DNA of 64,000 nt from an uncultured Eubacteriales bacterium. GTDB lineage: Bacteria > Bacillota > Clostridia > Oscillospirales > CAG-272. Every line of letters begins with the position of its first letter. The stretch's first letter is position 1. Shown here in pieces: positions 16,310-24,493 of this stretch. A program made the position numbers and the translations under genes. The stretch is taken from NCBI GenBank assembly GCA_900542425.1, contig UQNQ01000002.1:1-64000 (forward strand), given 5' to 3'. The notes beneath the pieces were generated by a model that did no database searches, was not told the origin of the DNA, and saw only the letters and a list, made by a program, of their open reading frames with translations.

Positions 16310-16633
16310 TCATTTCTTTTCATCAAAAAGAAACACCTGTTCCATCCGAGGCTGTGCGCCCGTCACCGGATCTGGTTCCATTACCATAACATCTTTCATA
16401 TATTCATCCCATTTCTTCACAACAGGACTTTCCGCCTGTATGCGCGCTGCCGTTTCCACACTGTCGCATTCATAATAGCCAAACAGCTCATTTCCTGTGT
16501 TCCATATCGTATAATTACGAATTCCCGCAGCAGCAAGCGTTTCTTTCATTTCCGGCCAAAGATTGTCATGTCGACGCTTGTATTCTGAGAGCTTACCCGG
16601 CAGCAGCACCGCTTTCCATGCATATCGTTCCAT
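16310..16633 (-). CDS. rhaM: L-rhamnose mutarotase
   Basis: This 107-residue protein has the RhaM signature: RYAWKAVLLPGKLSEYKRRHDNLWPEM with the active-site histidine, IRNYTIWNTGNELFGYYE, and the C-terminal EPDPVTGAQPRMEQVF. The enzyme interconverts alpha and beta anomers of L-rhamnose before the isomerase acts. Family length is about 104 residues, which supports the ATG at 16633 with an AAAGAGGAA site rather than the longer frame from 16687. No rhaA, rhaB or rhaD genes flank it; its neighbour across a divergent promoter pair is an esterase that could free sugars from plant glycans. Confidence 0.92.
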   Translation of the reverse strand: MERYAWKAVLLPGKLSEYKRRHDNLWPEMKETLAAAGIRNYTIWNTGNELFGYYECDSVETAARIQAESPVVKKWDEYMKDVMVMEPDPVTGAQPRMEQVFLFDEKK

Positions 16634-16664
16634 ATCAATTCCTCTTTCCTTTTCCTTTTTCTTT

Positions 16665-16694
16665 ATTATATCGCCGGCACATAACAAAAGTCAA
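16665..16694 (-). promoter_or_regulatory. Promoter of rhaM
   Basis: On the minus strand TTGACT (16689-16694) and a perfect TATAAT (16665-16670) are 18 nt apart, about 32 bases before the start codon. Confidence 0.7.
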
Positions 16695-16732
16695 GCGGAC
16701 GATATTTTTCTTTTTAATCTTATCCTAAATTC

Positions 16733-16761
16733 TTGTAATTAAAAAAGAAATGTGATACAAT
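16733..16761 (+). promoter_or_regulatory. Promoter of the esterase gene
   Basis: TTGTAA (16733-16738), 17 nt, TACAAT (16756-16761) with an extended TG element. It starts 39 bases beyond the end of the opposite rhaM promoter. Confidence 0.65.
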
Positions 16762-16823
16762 GAATAAAAATTCATCTGACACGTTCAGACTGATTCAATT
16801 TATCTGTTAAAGAGGAATTTACC

Positions 16824-17660
16824 ATGCTTACAGGAACCACGGTCACCACAATCAACTTGATAGAAGGAAAACCCGGCGTAACACTTACTGCTTATGTTGC
16901 CGGCACCTCCGGAGAGCTTGCTTTCAATGAAAAAAGAAAAGCCATGCTTGTTATTCCAGGCGGAGCATATGCCTTTTGCTCCGACAGAGAAGCAGATCCC
17001 ATTGCACACGCATATCTTGCAGCGGGATTTAATACCTTTATTCTTCGTTATTCCGTATACAGAACGGGAAATCCCGTTTGGCCAAGCCCACTTGTCGACG
17101 CATCCGCAGCAATGAAATACATCCGCGACCACGCAGAAGAACTGCACATCGATCCGGATTTTGTTTTTGTAATCGGCTTTTCCGCAGGAGGCCATCTTGC
17201 CGCATCTCTCGGCACCCTCTGGGACAATGATGAAATCGAAAAACAGCTTGGTTTTTCAAAAGGATACAACCGTCCGACCGGAATGATTCTCGCTTACGCA
17301 GTTCTTTCCGGGCTCGAATATGCACATAGAGGTTCGATCGACAATATTCTCGGCGAACATAAAGAGGAAGACGCGGCAAGAAAAGCCGTCTCTCTTGAGT
17401 GCCAAGTGTCAGAAAAAACATGCCCTGCCTTTATCTGGTCTACATGTCCCGATACAACCGTTCCCGTACAAAACTCCCTGCTTTTTGCCAAAGCGCTTGC
17501 CGACCATAAAATTCCGTTTGAATTGCATGTTTATCCCGAAGGCGGACACGGTGCTTCTCTCGGAAATGCCATTGTAGGATGGAACCTTCCTTGTATTGAG
17601 CCGTGGCTCCCGGATTCCGTCCGCTGGATGAATTCGCTCAAGATAAAAAAAGAAAACTGA
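16824..17660 (+). CDS. Alpha/beta hydrolase, esterase/lipase family
   Basis: The 278-residue alpha/beta-hydrolase has the oxyanion PGGAY segment, the nucleophile in GFSAGGH, the acid in CPDTTVPVQNS and the histidine in GGHGAS near the C-terminus, so all three catalytic residues are present. It is most like carbohydrate esterases and acetyl-xylan or feruloyl esterases of the BD-FAE and Axe-like group, but the substrate is not fixed by sequence. No signal peptide is visible, so it acts inside the cell. An AGAGGAA site precedes the ATG. It is divergent from rhaM and monocistronic, with its own promoter and terminator. Confidence 0.88.
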   Translation: MLTGTTVTTINLIEGKPGVTLTAYVAGTSGELAFNEKRKAMLVIPGGAYAFCSDREADPIAHAYLAAGFNTFILRYSVYRTGNPVWPSPLVDASAAMKYIRDHAEELHIDPDFVFVIGFSAGGHLAASLGTLWDNDEIEKQLGFSKGYNRPTGMILAYAVLSGLEYAHRGSIDNILGEHKEEDAARKAVSLECQVSEKTCPAFIWSTCPDTTVPVQNSLLFAKALADHKIPFELHVYPEGGHGASLGNAIVGWNLPCIEPWLPDSVRWMNSLKIKKEN

Positions 17661-17692
17661 TTTTTATATCACGGTAAAGAAATCAAAAAAAC

Positions 17693-17730
17693 ATGTGCGT
17701 TTTCTGCTATAGAAAACGCACATATTTTTT
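17693..17730. terminator. Bidirectional terminator between esterase and spoIIP
   Basis: A perfect 13-bp stem (17693-17705 with 17711-17723), 5-nt loop, with ATTTTTT on the right and a run of As on the left, so it can end both converging transcripts. Confidence 0.9.
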
Positions 17731-18751
17731 ATTTTGTTATCGCAGCCGCAAAAACTTCTCCGAAAGCACTCGCCGTTCTCAAAGCTTCCTCAAGATTGTT
17801 CCCGCAGGTTCCGATTTCTGCGGTAAACACGGTAACAGGCAGATGTTGGTTTAGCCGAGATCCGGATATTTCAGTCGGCATCATCAGGGACGGATAGCTT
17901 GCCGTCATCTTTTCTGCAAGCGCAAGGCTTGCCGCGACTCCATCCTGCCAGTCATCATAAAGAGCACCGTCCGCATCCGTCCCTGCCACCAAACGCATTT
18001 GAGCCATAACGCCGAGTTCTCCCGAGGTTACGGGACGAAGCATATTCCCATCTTCATCAAGCATAAGCGCCCGATGAATATCCACCACATATTGCACATC
18101 GGGATATCGTTCCATCGCTTCCTCCAAGGCCTCATATGCCGCCGTATAGGAATTGAGTCCCGATGTGGTGGATAATTCTACATATACCGCTTTGATTCCT
18201 TTCGCTGAAAGAGCATCGATAAAAGCATCCGCAACCGCTACAACGGTATTGTTAGCATCTGACGAATTTACATAAGAGCCATCCCGATATTCATAAGCTC
18301 CTGACGCAGAATATGCCTCATATGGATGGGTATTGATAACAAGAACCGTCACCCGATCACCGCTGACACGTTCCAGTTCCTCCGGCATAATGGTGTCAAT
18401 CGTATAATCCGTATGGTTTTCATACAGCATGCCAAGCGTCCACGCGCTGAGATCGCACGGAAGAATGGCAAGCGCATCTTCCGACAATTTTTCATAATCA
18501 AAATCATACAGATCGGTCGTTGTTTCTCCTGTCGTCGTTTCTTCACTGGTATCGGTTTCTCCATTTCCGATTCCCCCCGCGAAAAACGAAAAAAGACCAA
18601 ATTTTCCTGCGCATATGACAATAGCCGTCAGCATGCATACAGCAAGCAAAATCAAAAGATACCTTGACCATGCTTTTGTTTGTTTACGTCTTCTCTTCTG
18701 CAAGTATGGGGCTGAGCCCTCTTCGATTGGAACCGGTAAATTATAATTCAT
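17729..18751 (-). CDS. spoIIP: Stage II sporulation protein P
   Basis: SpoIIP is the septal peptidoglycan amidase/endopeptidase that acts with SpoIID and SpoIIM to thin the septum and drive engulfment. The 340-residue protein has a cytoplasmic basic head, one TM (about 29-50), a Thr-rich linker and the catalytic domain with INTHPYEAYSAS, the DIHRALM block, and GTCGNNLEEALRTA near the end. The ATG at 18751 has GGAGG 5 nt upstream; longer frames lack a site. It follows gpr, the usual partner in Clostridia and Bacilli, although a terminator lies between them. No sigma-E promoter was clear by eye. Confidence 0.93.
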   Translation of the reverse strand: MNYNLPVPIEEGSAPYLQKRRRKQTKAWSRYLLILLAVCMLTAIVICAGKFGLFSFFAGGIGNGETDTSEETTTGETTTDLYDFDYEKLSEDALAILPCDLSAWTLGMLYENHTDYTIDTIMPEELERVSGDRVTVLVINTHPYEAYSASGAYEYRDGSYVNSSDANNTVVAVADAFIDALSAKGIKAVYVELSTTSGLNSYTAAYEALEEAMERYPDVQYVVDIHRALMLDEDGNMLRPVTSGELGVMAQMRLVAGTDADGALYDDWQDGVAASLALAEKMTASYPSLMMPTEISGSRLNQHLPVTVFTAEIGTCGNNLEEALRTASAFGEVFAAAITK

Positions 18752-18810
18752 AAAAACCTCCATGACAGGAAGCGTACCACCCGGCATTCGGGCAGAGAAC
18801 TTCTTTTTTA

Positions 18811-18845
18811 TCAAAAAATAAAATGGCGGCGGAGAATTCCGCCGC
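18811..18845 (-). terminator. Terminator between gpr and spoIIP
   Basis: On the minus strand an 8-bp GC-only-plus-A stem (18826-18833 with 18838-18845) and 4-nt loop are followed by CATTTTATTTTTTG. It is 27 bases after gpr. Confidence 0.8.
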
Positions 18846-18872
18846 TATATTTATATTGAATATTCCGAGATT

Positions 18873-19769
18873 TTATGCCATCATCGCCATTTCCTCATAG
18901 GAAAAATTTCCATGGAAAGCTCTGTTGATTGCATATCCAATGATCTTCCCCACATTTTCGGCGATAATATCAATTTCTTTAGGAGATACGAAAAGGCCGG
19001 ATAATTTTTGCAAAGCATCCTCATCGATTTCCCTTCCATCAAGCGCATCATGCACGAGTGTCGCCGTATCCACGACAGTCGGAACACCGATCGCTATCAC
19101 CGGCACCCCAATATATTCCCGGTCAAAGGAAGCACGCCTGTTTCCGACACCGGAGCCCGGAGCAAGACCGGTGTCGGAAAGCTGAATGGTACGCGCGAGC
19201 CTTGTCGCTTCTCTCGCAGCAAGTGCGTCGACGGCAATGACAACATCTGGATGAAGATCCCGAACAGCCCCTTTTACGATATCCGCGGCTTCCATTCCCG
19301 TTTTCGCCATCACGCCGGGAGAAATGGCAGCAATATCAAAAAATCCGCTGGAAGCAAAGAAATCCGCATCTTTTTCCTTGATATGATGCGTAACAAGCAC
19401 GTGGTCCGCTGCGATAACACCGATCGCGTCCGCCGCAAGCTCACGGTTTCCAAGTCCGCAAATCAGCGCACAGGACACCTTTCCGCATATACTTTTTATA
19501 TGATCGGCAAGAATGTCGCAAAGCGCTATAAAATCAGAGTATCCAAGACCCGATGCCGTCGGATAGGAAATGGTAATGTATTTTCCCTGTTTTTTTCCAA
19601 GCTTTTTCTCACCGTTTTCATTGATAATATCAATGGTGCTGATACGTATATCCGCCTTTGTCGTTTCCTTATAAATAACCCCGTCAATCTCTCCCGAATC
19701 CGATTTTGCCTGAGAGCTCATTGCCCGGTCACGAAGTTCCTCCGCGAGATCGGTTCTGATTTCAAACAT
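18873..19769 (-). CDS. gpr: Germination protease GPR
   Basis: GPR is the aspartate-type (A25) protease that starts degrading small acid-soluble proteins when spores germinate; it is made in the forespore as a zymogen. The 298-residue protein has the N-terminal EIRTDLAEE where the propeptide is cut, the GLGNRELAADAIG block, the VIAVDALAAR aspartate region and TGLAPGSGVGN. The ATG at 19769 is chosen over the GTG three codons earlier because AGGGG lies at a proper distance. The short propeptide differs from that of Bacillus. Its presence marks the organism as able to sporulate. I found no clear sigma-G promoter. Confidence 0.95.
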   Translation of the reverse strand: MFEIRTDLAEELRDRAMSSQAKSDSGEIDGVIYKETTKADIRISTIDIINENGEKKLGKKQGKYITISYPTASGLGYSDFIALCDILADHIKSICGKVSCALICGLGNRELAADAIGVIAADHVLVTHHIKEKDADFFASSGFFDIAAISPGVMAKTGMEAADIVKGAVRDLHPDVVIAVDALAAREATRLARTIQLSDTGLAPGSGVGNRRASFDREYIGVPVIAIGVPTVVDTATLVHDALDGREIDEDALQKLSGLFVSPKEIDIIAENVGKIIGYAINRAFHGNFSYEEMAMMA

Positions 19770-19804
19770 GATAACCACCCCTTCAGAAAGCGGTATCTTT
19801 TCGT

Positions 19805-19846
19805 AAAAAAACCGCCTTTCGGAAATTTATTTTTCACGAAAAGCGG
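19805..19846 (-). terminator. Terminator of the DUF4364-DUF624-like operon
   Basis: On the minus strand a 10-bp stem with one G-U pair (19812-19821 with 19837-19846) is followed by TTTTTTT, 10 bases after the membrane gene stop. Confidence 0.85.
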
Positions 19847-19855
19847 CTTATATAT

Positions 19856-20875
19856 TCAATCAGATTCAGATTCTGCAGTCCGGTCACGATCCGATTCGGA
19901 ATCGTCGTTCTCTTCCCCCGAATAATAGGGATCAATCATATATTTCTTAATTTTCGGATACGCTGCATACATTCCCATGAAAGCACAGGTGGAAAAGAGG
20001 ATCATAAAGACGCTGATGACTCCAAACGGCAAAAAGACCGACGCGAGACTAACTGTCAGCATGACCAGCATGGCAATTCCAAGAAACATCACAAAATTGC
20101 GTCCGAATCCAAGAAGAGAGAAAATCGCAGCATTTTTTATGATTTTCAGCAAACTGAGATCAAAGGTTACCATGATAGTATAGATATAAAAACGCATAAA
20201 GGAATACAGCAAAATGACAACCAGCATACAATAGAAAAGAATAAAATATCTTGAATAATTAAAATAATAGCTATAAAGAGACCATGTGCTGAGTCCAATC
20301 ATCAAAAGATCCAGCATGCCAAACGGAAGCGACTGCTTCCAGCTTGTCCGAATGGTAGTTTTAAAGTCCTGCCACAGGAAAACAGGTTCTCCCTTGACAA
20401 GATTTTTTACAATATACGTACAGCCGGCATTGACAGGACCGAAGGTAACAATCAGAAGCGCTCCGATTCCATAGAGAATGTACGTCACCACCGTGGGTGC
20501 ATATACCGTTGTCATGGCTCCGTGGATACCGAGAAGTGCCGGAATAGACGGAGAAAAGCCGTCTGCCGCGGTCTGAATTCCATGAATGACAGGAAACAGC
20601 TCGCTTGCGGGAGCAGCCCCGGCCTTGCTGAAATAGCCGCTGATGGCAAGCAGCAGAAAAAAGACCGGAAAATTCCCGACAATATAGAGTGCGTTCACCC
20701 AAACCAGCCTTGTAAATTTTCTCGCATACAGCTTAAAAAAGTTGATAAAATTGTAATCTGTAATGACGTCTTCTTTTTTGACGCCTTTTCCATCCTTGTT
20801 ATAATGTGAAAAAAAACCGAATCTTCTTTTTTTAGGCGGCTTCACCGGCTCGCCATATTCATCAAATTCTTTCAA
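19856..20875 (-). CDS. DUF624-like polytopic membrane protein
   Basis: The 339-residue protein has a basic N-terminus, about five to six hydrophobic segments and an acidic, serine-rich C-terminal tail with repeated D/E/S. The pattern (a first TM around 59-80, then SFGPVNAG-type GPVNAG at about 138-143, then a C-terminal cluster) resembles DUF624/YesL family membrane proteins, which are often found near carbohydrate transporters, with no defined function. It has 39 bases between it and the upstream DUF4364 gene, so the two share a transcript. Family assignment is moderate. Confidence 0.75.
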   Translation of the reverse strand: MKEFDEYGEPVKPPKKRRFGFFSHYNKDGKGVKKEDVITDYNFINFFKLYARKFTRLVWVNALYIVGNFPVFFLLLAISGYFSKAGAAPASELFPVIHGIQTAADGFSPSIPALLGIHGAMTTVYAPTVVTYILYGIGALLIVTFGPVNAGCTYIVKNLVKGEPVFLWQDFKTTIRTSWKQSLPFGMLDLLMIGLSTWSLYSYYFNYSRYFILFYCMLVVILLYSFMRFYIYTIMVTFDLSLLKIIKNAAIFSLLGFGRNFVMFLGIAMLVMLTVSLASVFLPFGVISVFMILFSTCAFMGMYAAYPKIKKYMIDPYYSGEENDDSESDRDRTAESESD

Positions 20876-20914
20876 TTTCCGATTCCCTCATTCCGATTTG
20901 ATTTCAAAAAAGGC

Positions 20915-21517
20915 TTATTCATCGTTATCCGAAGCCCATGAATCCGCCAAATAATTCATATCTCCCGAAAGCAAGCTTAAAATTCCGCGATATATAAGCT
21001 CCGCCTTATCGTCAAAATGATATTTCATCAATTCAGCCTGCCGCTTCGTGTCTACTACAACAGAGGTCTGCATAAAAACGCCTTCGCTGTCACGGCACTC
21101 GCAATCCAGCTTATATTTTCCGTTCTCAAGCATACTTACCGAGCTTTTCGCCTTGGTTCCGCGGCTTTGAAAAGAAAGCAGCCTCAGCGCGGAGCGCAGC
21201 GCACGTTCCCGAATAGGACGCAGCAGGTCACTTTGTAGAGCTTCTGTCGCAGAACGCCCTTTCGGCGTAATGGTATAATATTCCCTTCCGTCCTTTTCAA
21301 ATTTCTGGATGGCTTCGGTTTCGCACAGTTCATAAAAACAATCCATAAAATCAAACTGCCTCACAAATTCATCCTGAACCACAATGTCATGAAGTGTCGC
21401 AAAATCAACCGGCCGTTCTATGTGCATGAGAAGATACAGAATAAAAATTTTGATATCCGTTTTTTCGGTGAGTACAAAAGGCACCTTTTCCGCACCGTCC
21501 CTTCGCTTAACAAACAC
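20915..21517 (-). CDS. DUF4364 family winged-helix protein
   Basis: This 200-residue protein fits DUF4364, a Clostridia-specific family with a winged helix at about residues 18-85 (ERPVDFATLHDIVVQDEFVRQFDF, then the wing DGREYYTITPKGR). A C-terminal domain of beta strands follows. PadR-like or related DNA binding is likely for the first part. The chosen start is GTG at 21517; the ribosome site is only AAAAAGA, so the exact start is uncertain. It has its own promoter and heads a two-gene operon with the DUF624-like protein, which it may regulate. Confidence 0.8.
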   Translation of the reverse strand: MFVKRRDGAEKVPFVLTEKTDIKIFILYLLMHIERPVDFATLHDIVVQDEFVRQFDFMDCFYELCETEAIQKFEKDGREYYTITPKGRSATEALQSDLLRPIRERALRSALRLLSFQSRGTKAKSSVSMLENGKYKLDCECRDSEGVFMQTSVVVDTKRQAELMKYHFDDKAELIYRGILSLLSGDMNYLADSWASDNDE

Positions 21518-21552
21518 AATTCTTTTTATAGTTTATCACAAATCGAGGAATC

Positions 21553-21581
21553 TGTATATATTTTTCTGAAAATCGTTACAA
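21553..21581 (-). promoter_or_regulatory. Promoter of the DUF4364 gene
   Basis: On the minus strand TTGTAA (21576-21581), 17 nt, TATACA (21553-21558), 36 bases before the start. Confidence 0.6.
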
Positions 21582-21596
21582 TTTTTTTATAATATC

Positions 21597-21625
21597 TTGT
21601 GTACCGCCTTGTTTTGTGCTAAAAT
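21597..21625 (+). promoter_or_regulatory. Promoter of the alpha-mannosidase gene
   Basis: TTGTGT (21597-21602), 17 nt, TAAAAT (21620-21625), with an extended TG element, 38 bases before the ATG. It lies back to back with the DUF4364 promoter. Confidence 0.65.
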
Positions 21626-21662
21626 CTTCGTGTAATACCGTAATGGAAAGGATTTTCAAATT

Positions 21663-24167
21663 ATGAAAAAGAATCTTCATCTGGTTTGCAACGCGCATAT
21701 TGATCCCGTATGGCTTTGGGAAATTGAAGAAGGAATTGCGGAAACGCTGTCCACATTCCGCGTCGCCGCGGATTTCTGCGAGGAATATGACGGCTTTATT
21801 TTCTGCCACAATGAAGCGATGCTCTATGAATGGGTGGAAAAAAACGACCCCGTTCTTTTCGGCCGAATCCAAAAGCTTGTAAAAAAAGGCTCCTGGCATA
21901 TCATGGGCGGCTGGTATCTTCAGCCGGACTGCAATCTGCCGTGCGGAGAAAGCTTTGTGCGTCAGATTCTTGCCGGCAAATATTATTTTCTTGAAAAATT
22001 CGGCGTCGAACCCACAACCGTCATCAATTTTGACGCATTCGGTCATTCAAGAGGACTTGTCGACATTTTAACACATGCGGGATATGATTCCTATCTTTTC
22101 TGCCGTCCGGAACCGGACATGCTGGAACTCCCCGCCGAGGATTTTAACTGGGTAGGCTTTGACGGCAGTAAAATTGCCTGCCACCGCGCATACAACTCCT
22201 ATGAATCCCATCGTGGAGAAGCAGATTTGAAAATCCAGGGCTGGATGGAAAAAAACAGAGGCAAATCTGTGGGACTTGTCCTCTGGGGAATCGGCAATCA
22301 CGGCGGCGGTCCTTCTCGGATTGATTATGAAAAAATTGAAGAGCTCGGTAAAAAAGAATCGGAATTCCAGCTGCTTCACTCCACTCCGGAAGCATATTTT
22401 GCCGAGCTGAAAAAGGCGGAAACGCTCCCTGACTACGCAGGCATCATGAATCCGCGCTATACCGGCTGCTATACCACCCAAATGCGAATCAAAGCACTTC
22501 ACCGCAAACTTGAAAACGAACTTTATATGACAGAAAAGATGGCGGCCCACGCATTGATGGCAGGAGTCATGGATTATCCCGAAGAGGCAATCAAAACCGC
22601 GACAAAAGACATGATGCTTCTGGAATTTCACGATATTCTTCCCGGCTCTGCTATTCAGCCGGTTGAGGAATATTCCATTGCCGTCGCCGGACACGGACTT
22701 ACGGAACTGAAGGATATCAAAATCCGCGCATTCCTTGCGCTCTGTTCCGATAAAAAGAAAGCGGAGGATGGCACGATTCCGGTATTTGTATACAATCCGC
22801 ATCCTTATGAAGTAAATGAAATCGTTGAGGTGGAATACCAGCTTCCGGATCAAAATAAAAACCCTGCCTTGTTTGCCAACCCCATCGTATATGAAAACGG
22901 AAAGGTCATCCCGTCTCAGTGTGAGCACGAAATTTCTAACTTCAATGTAGATTGGAGAAAGCATTCGGTATTTGCCGCAAAGCTTGCTCCGGGGCAGATG
23001 ACACGCTTTGATATTCGAATCGAATTGATTCCGACGCCCGCGCCGCTGCATCAGCCTGACGGCGATATCATTGACTTTAAAACCAAAGAGCTTGAGGTCG
23101 TCATCAATAAATCCACCGGCCTTGTGGACCGGTTTATCGTAAACGGGATCTGCGCAACAGGAAAAGACGCTTTCCGTCCGCTTGCTATCTGCGATGATGA
23201 AAACTCATGGGCGCATAAAGAAAAATCCTTCCGGCAAATCAAAGGAGAATTCAAGCTGATGACCCCTGAGCAAGGAACAAAATTCTCCGGCGTCATAAAC
23301 GGAGACATTCTTCCTTCCGTACGTATCATAGAGGATGGAAAAATCCGCACCGTGGTCGAGGCAGTATTCTCCTATAACGATTCGTTCCTTTGCCGCCGCT
23401 ATTATCTTCCGAAAACCGGAACGGATCTCAAAATCTGCGACAAGGTTTATTGGAATGAAAAAATGACGATGCTGAAGCTCTCCGTCCCAACTGACTTTGA
23501 TAAAACTTTCCTCGGGCAGACCGCTTACGGCAGTGAAACCCTTCTTACAAACGGAGAAGAAATGGTAAGTCAAAAATGGAATCTGATTTCAGACGGCAAA
23601 CATGCACTTACTGTTGTCAACAACTGCACCTACGGTTCCGACTGCAAAGACGGAGAACTGCGAATCACGATGCTCCGCTCTCCCGGTTATTCCGCCGGAA
23701 AAAGCGATTTTTCGGTAAGAAAGCCGTATATCATGGAACAGGATCGTTTCTCTCCTTATATCGATCAGGGTGAACATGATTATGAATTCCATTTCACCGT
23801 GGGTCCTCTTGCAGAACGCCTCGCGCATATCGAAAGAGAATCTGCTGCCATCGCAGAAAAACCCATGTCGCTCTCTTTCTTCCCGATTGGCTGCGCGGCA
23901 GAAAAAGAGGATTCCATTCGTCCGTTTGCTATACTTTCTGACGATGTTATTGTACTTTCCGTTTTTAAGAAAGCCGAGCAGGGTAAGGATTCTGTCATCC
24001 GTCTCTTCAATCCGACTGCCGAACTTAGAAAAACCACCTTGTCACTGCCTTCAATCGCATTTTCCAAAGAATTTGAGCTTTCCGGCTACGAAATCAAAAC
24101 GGTGCGCATTGATCTGAATACCAAATCCGTTACGGAAGTCGATCTCTCAGAAAGAAAGCGCTCATAA
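21663..24167 (+). CDS. Alpha-mannosidase, GH38
   Basis: This 834-residue glycoside hydrolase of family GH38 removes alpha-linked mannose with retention. It has the opening CNAHIDPVWLW with metal ligands His12 and Asp14, the nucleophile region INFDAFGHS with Asp124, and a further GNHGGG loop. The catalytic alpha/beta barrel is followed by a three-helix bundle and large beta-sandwich domains, as in the family. There is no signal peptide, so it works on imported mannosides. A GGAAAGGA site and its own promoter precede it. No mannose transport or phosphorylase genes adjoin it. Length is normal for bacterial members. Confidence 0.93.
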   Translation: MKKNLHLVCNAHIDPVWLWEIEEGIAETLSTFRVAADFCEEYDGFIFCHNEAMLYEWVEKNDPVLFGRIQKLVKKGSWHIMGGWYLQPDCNLPCGESFVRQILAGKYYFLEKFGVEPTTVINFDAFGHSRGLVDILTHAGYDSYLFCRPEPDMLELPAEDFNWVGFDGSKIACHRAYNSYESHRGEADLKIQGWMEKNRGKSVGLVLWGIGNHGGGPSRIDYEKIEELGKKESEFQLLHSTPEAYFAELKKAETLPDYAGIMNPRYTGCYTTQMRIKALHRKLENELYMTEKMAAHALMAGVMDYPEEAIKTATKDMMLLEFHDILPGSAIQPVEEYSIAVAGHGLTELKDIKIRAFLALCSDKKKAEDGTIPVFVYNPHPYEVNEIVEVEYQLPDQNKNPALFANPIVYENGKVIPSQCEHEISNFNVDWRKHSVFAAKLAPGQMTRFDIRIELIPTPAPLHQPDGDIIDFKTKELEVVINKSTGLVDRFIVNGICATGKDAFRPLAICDDENSWAHKEKSFRQIKGEFKLMTPEQGTKFSGVINGDILPSVRIIEDGKIRTVVEAVFSYNDSFLCRRYYLPKTGTDLKICDKVYWNEKMTMLKLSVPTDFDKTFLGQTAYGSETLLTNGEEMVSQKWNLISDGKHALTVVNNCTYGSDCKDGELRITMLRSPGYSAGKSDFSVRKPYIMEQDRFSPYIDQGEHDYEFHFTVGPLAERLAHIERESAAIAEKPMSLSFFPIGCAAEKEDSIRPFAILSDDVIVLSVFKKAEQGKDSVIRLFNPTAELRKTTLSLPSIAFSKEFELSGYEIKTVRIDLNTKSVTEVDLSERKRS

Positions 24168-24226
24168 TCGTCAATCATACCGGTATTTTTGCAAAAACAC
24201 GTTTCTTGCAATTTATCCGGAGAAAA

Positions 24227-24273
24227 AATAACCAACCGCTTCAGCGGCAGAAAACCGCTTGCGGTTGGTTATT
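24227..24273 (+). terminator. Terminator of the alpha-mannosidase gene
   Basis: A 13-bp stem (24227-24239 with 24261-24273) with a secondary AGCGG/CCGCT pairing in its loop forms a long hairpin 60 bases after the stop. The T run is short. Between it and the pdxK promoter the interval holds nothing else. Confidence 0.75.
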
Positions 24274-24423
24274 TTGGGAAATCGTTTTTTTCGGTCCAAA
24301 TGAATACGATTATCATGCTTTCATTTTGATCTGTATTGCGATTTTTACCGTATCTCAAGGACGATTTTCTGTATTTTGAGAGCAGCAAACACCGCAAGAC
24401 ATGCTTCACCCACACTCTCTCTG

Positions 24424-24452
24424 TTGACATTGATCTGCACGCATGCTATAAT
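24424..24452 (+). promoter_or_regulatory. Consensus promoter of pyridoxamine kinase gene
   Basis: A perfect TTGACA (24424-24429), 17-nt spacer, extended TG, and a perfect TATAAT (24447-24452). It is one of the strongest promoters in the window by consensus and lies 41 bases before the ATG. Confidence 0.85.
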
Positions 24453-24493
24453 AGAAAAATCAATGGATCCATCTCAAAGAAAAGAGGCCAATT

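Noticed and set aside
19008..19925. 305-codon antisense frame over gpr
   Set aside because: gpr on the other strand is certain; this frame also crosses a terminator.
22068..23051. 327-codon antisense frame inside the alpha-mannosidase gene
   Set aside because: It lies wholly opposite a well-supported GH38 gene and lacks any motif; it is a shadow frame.
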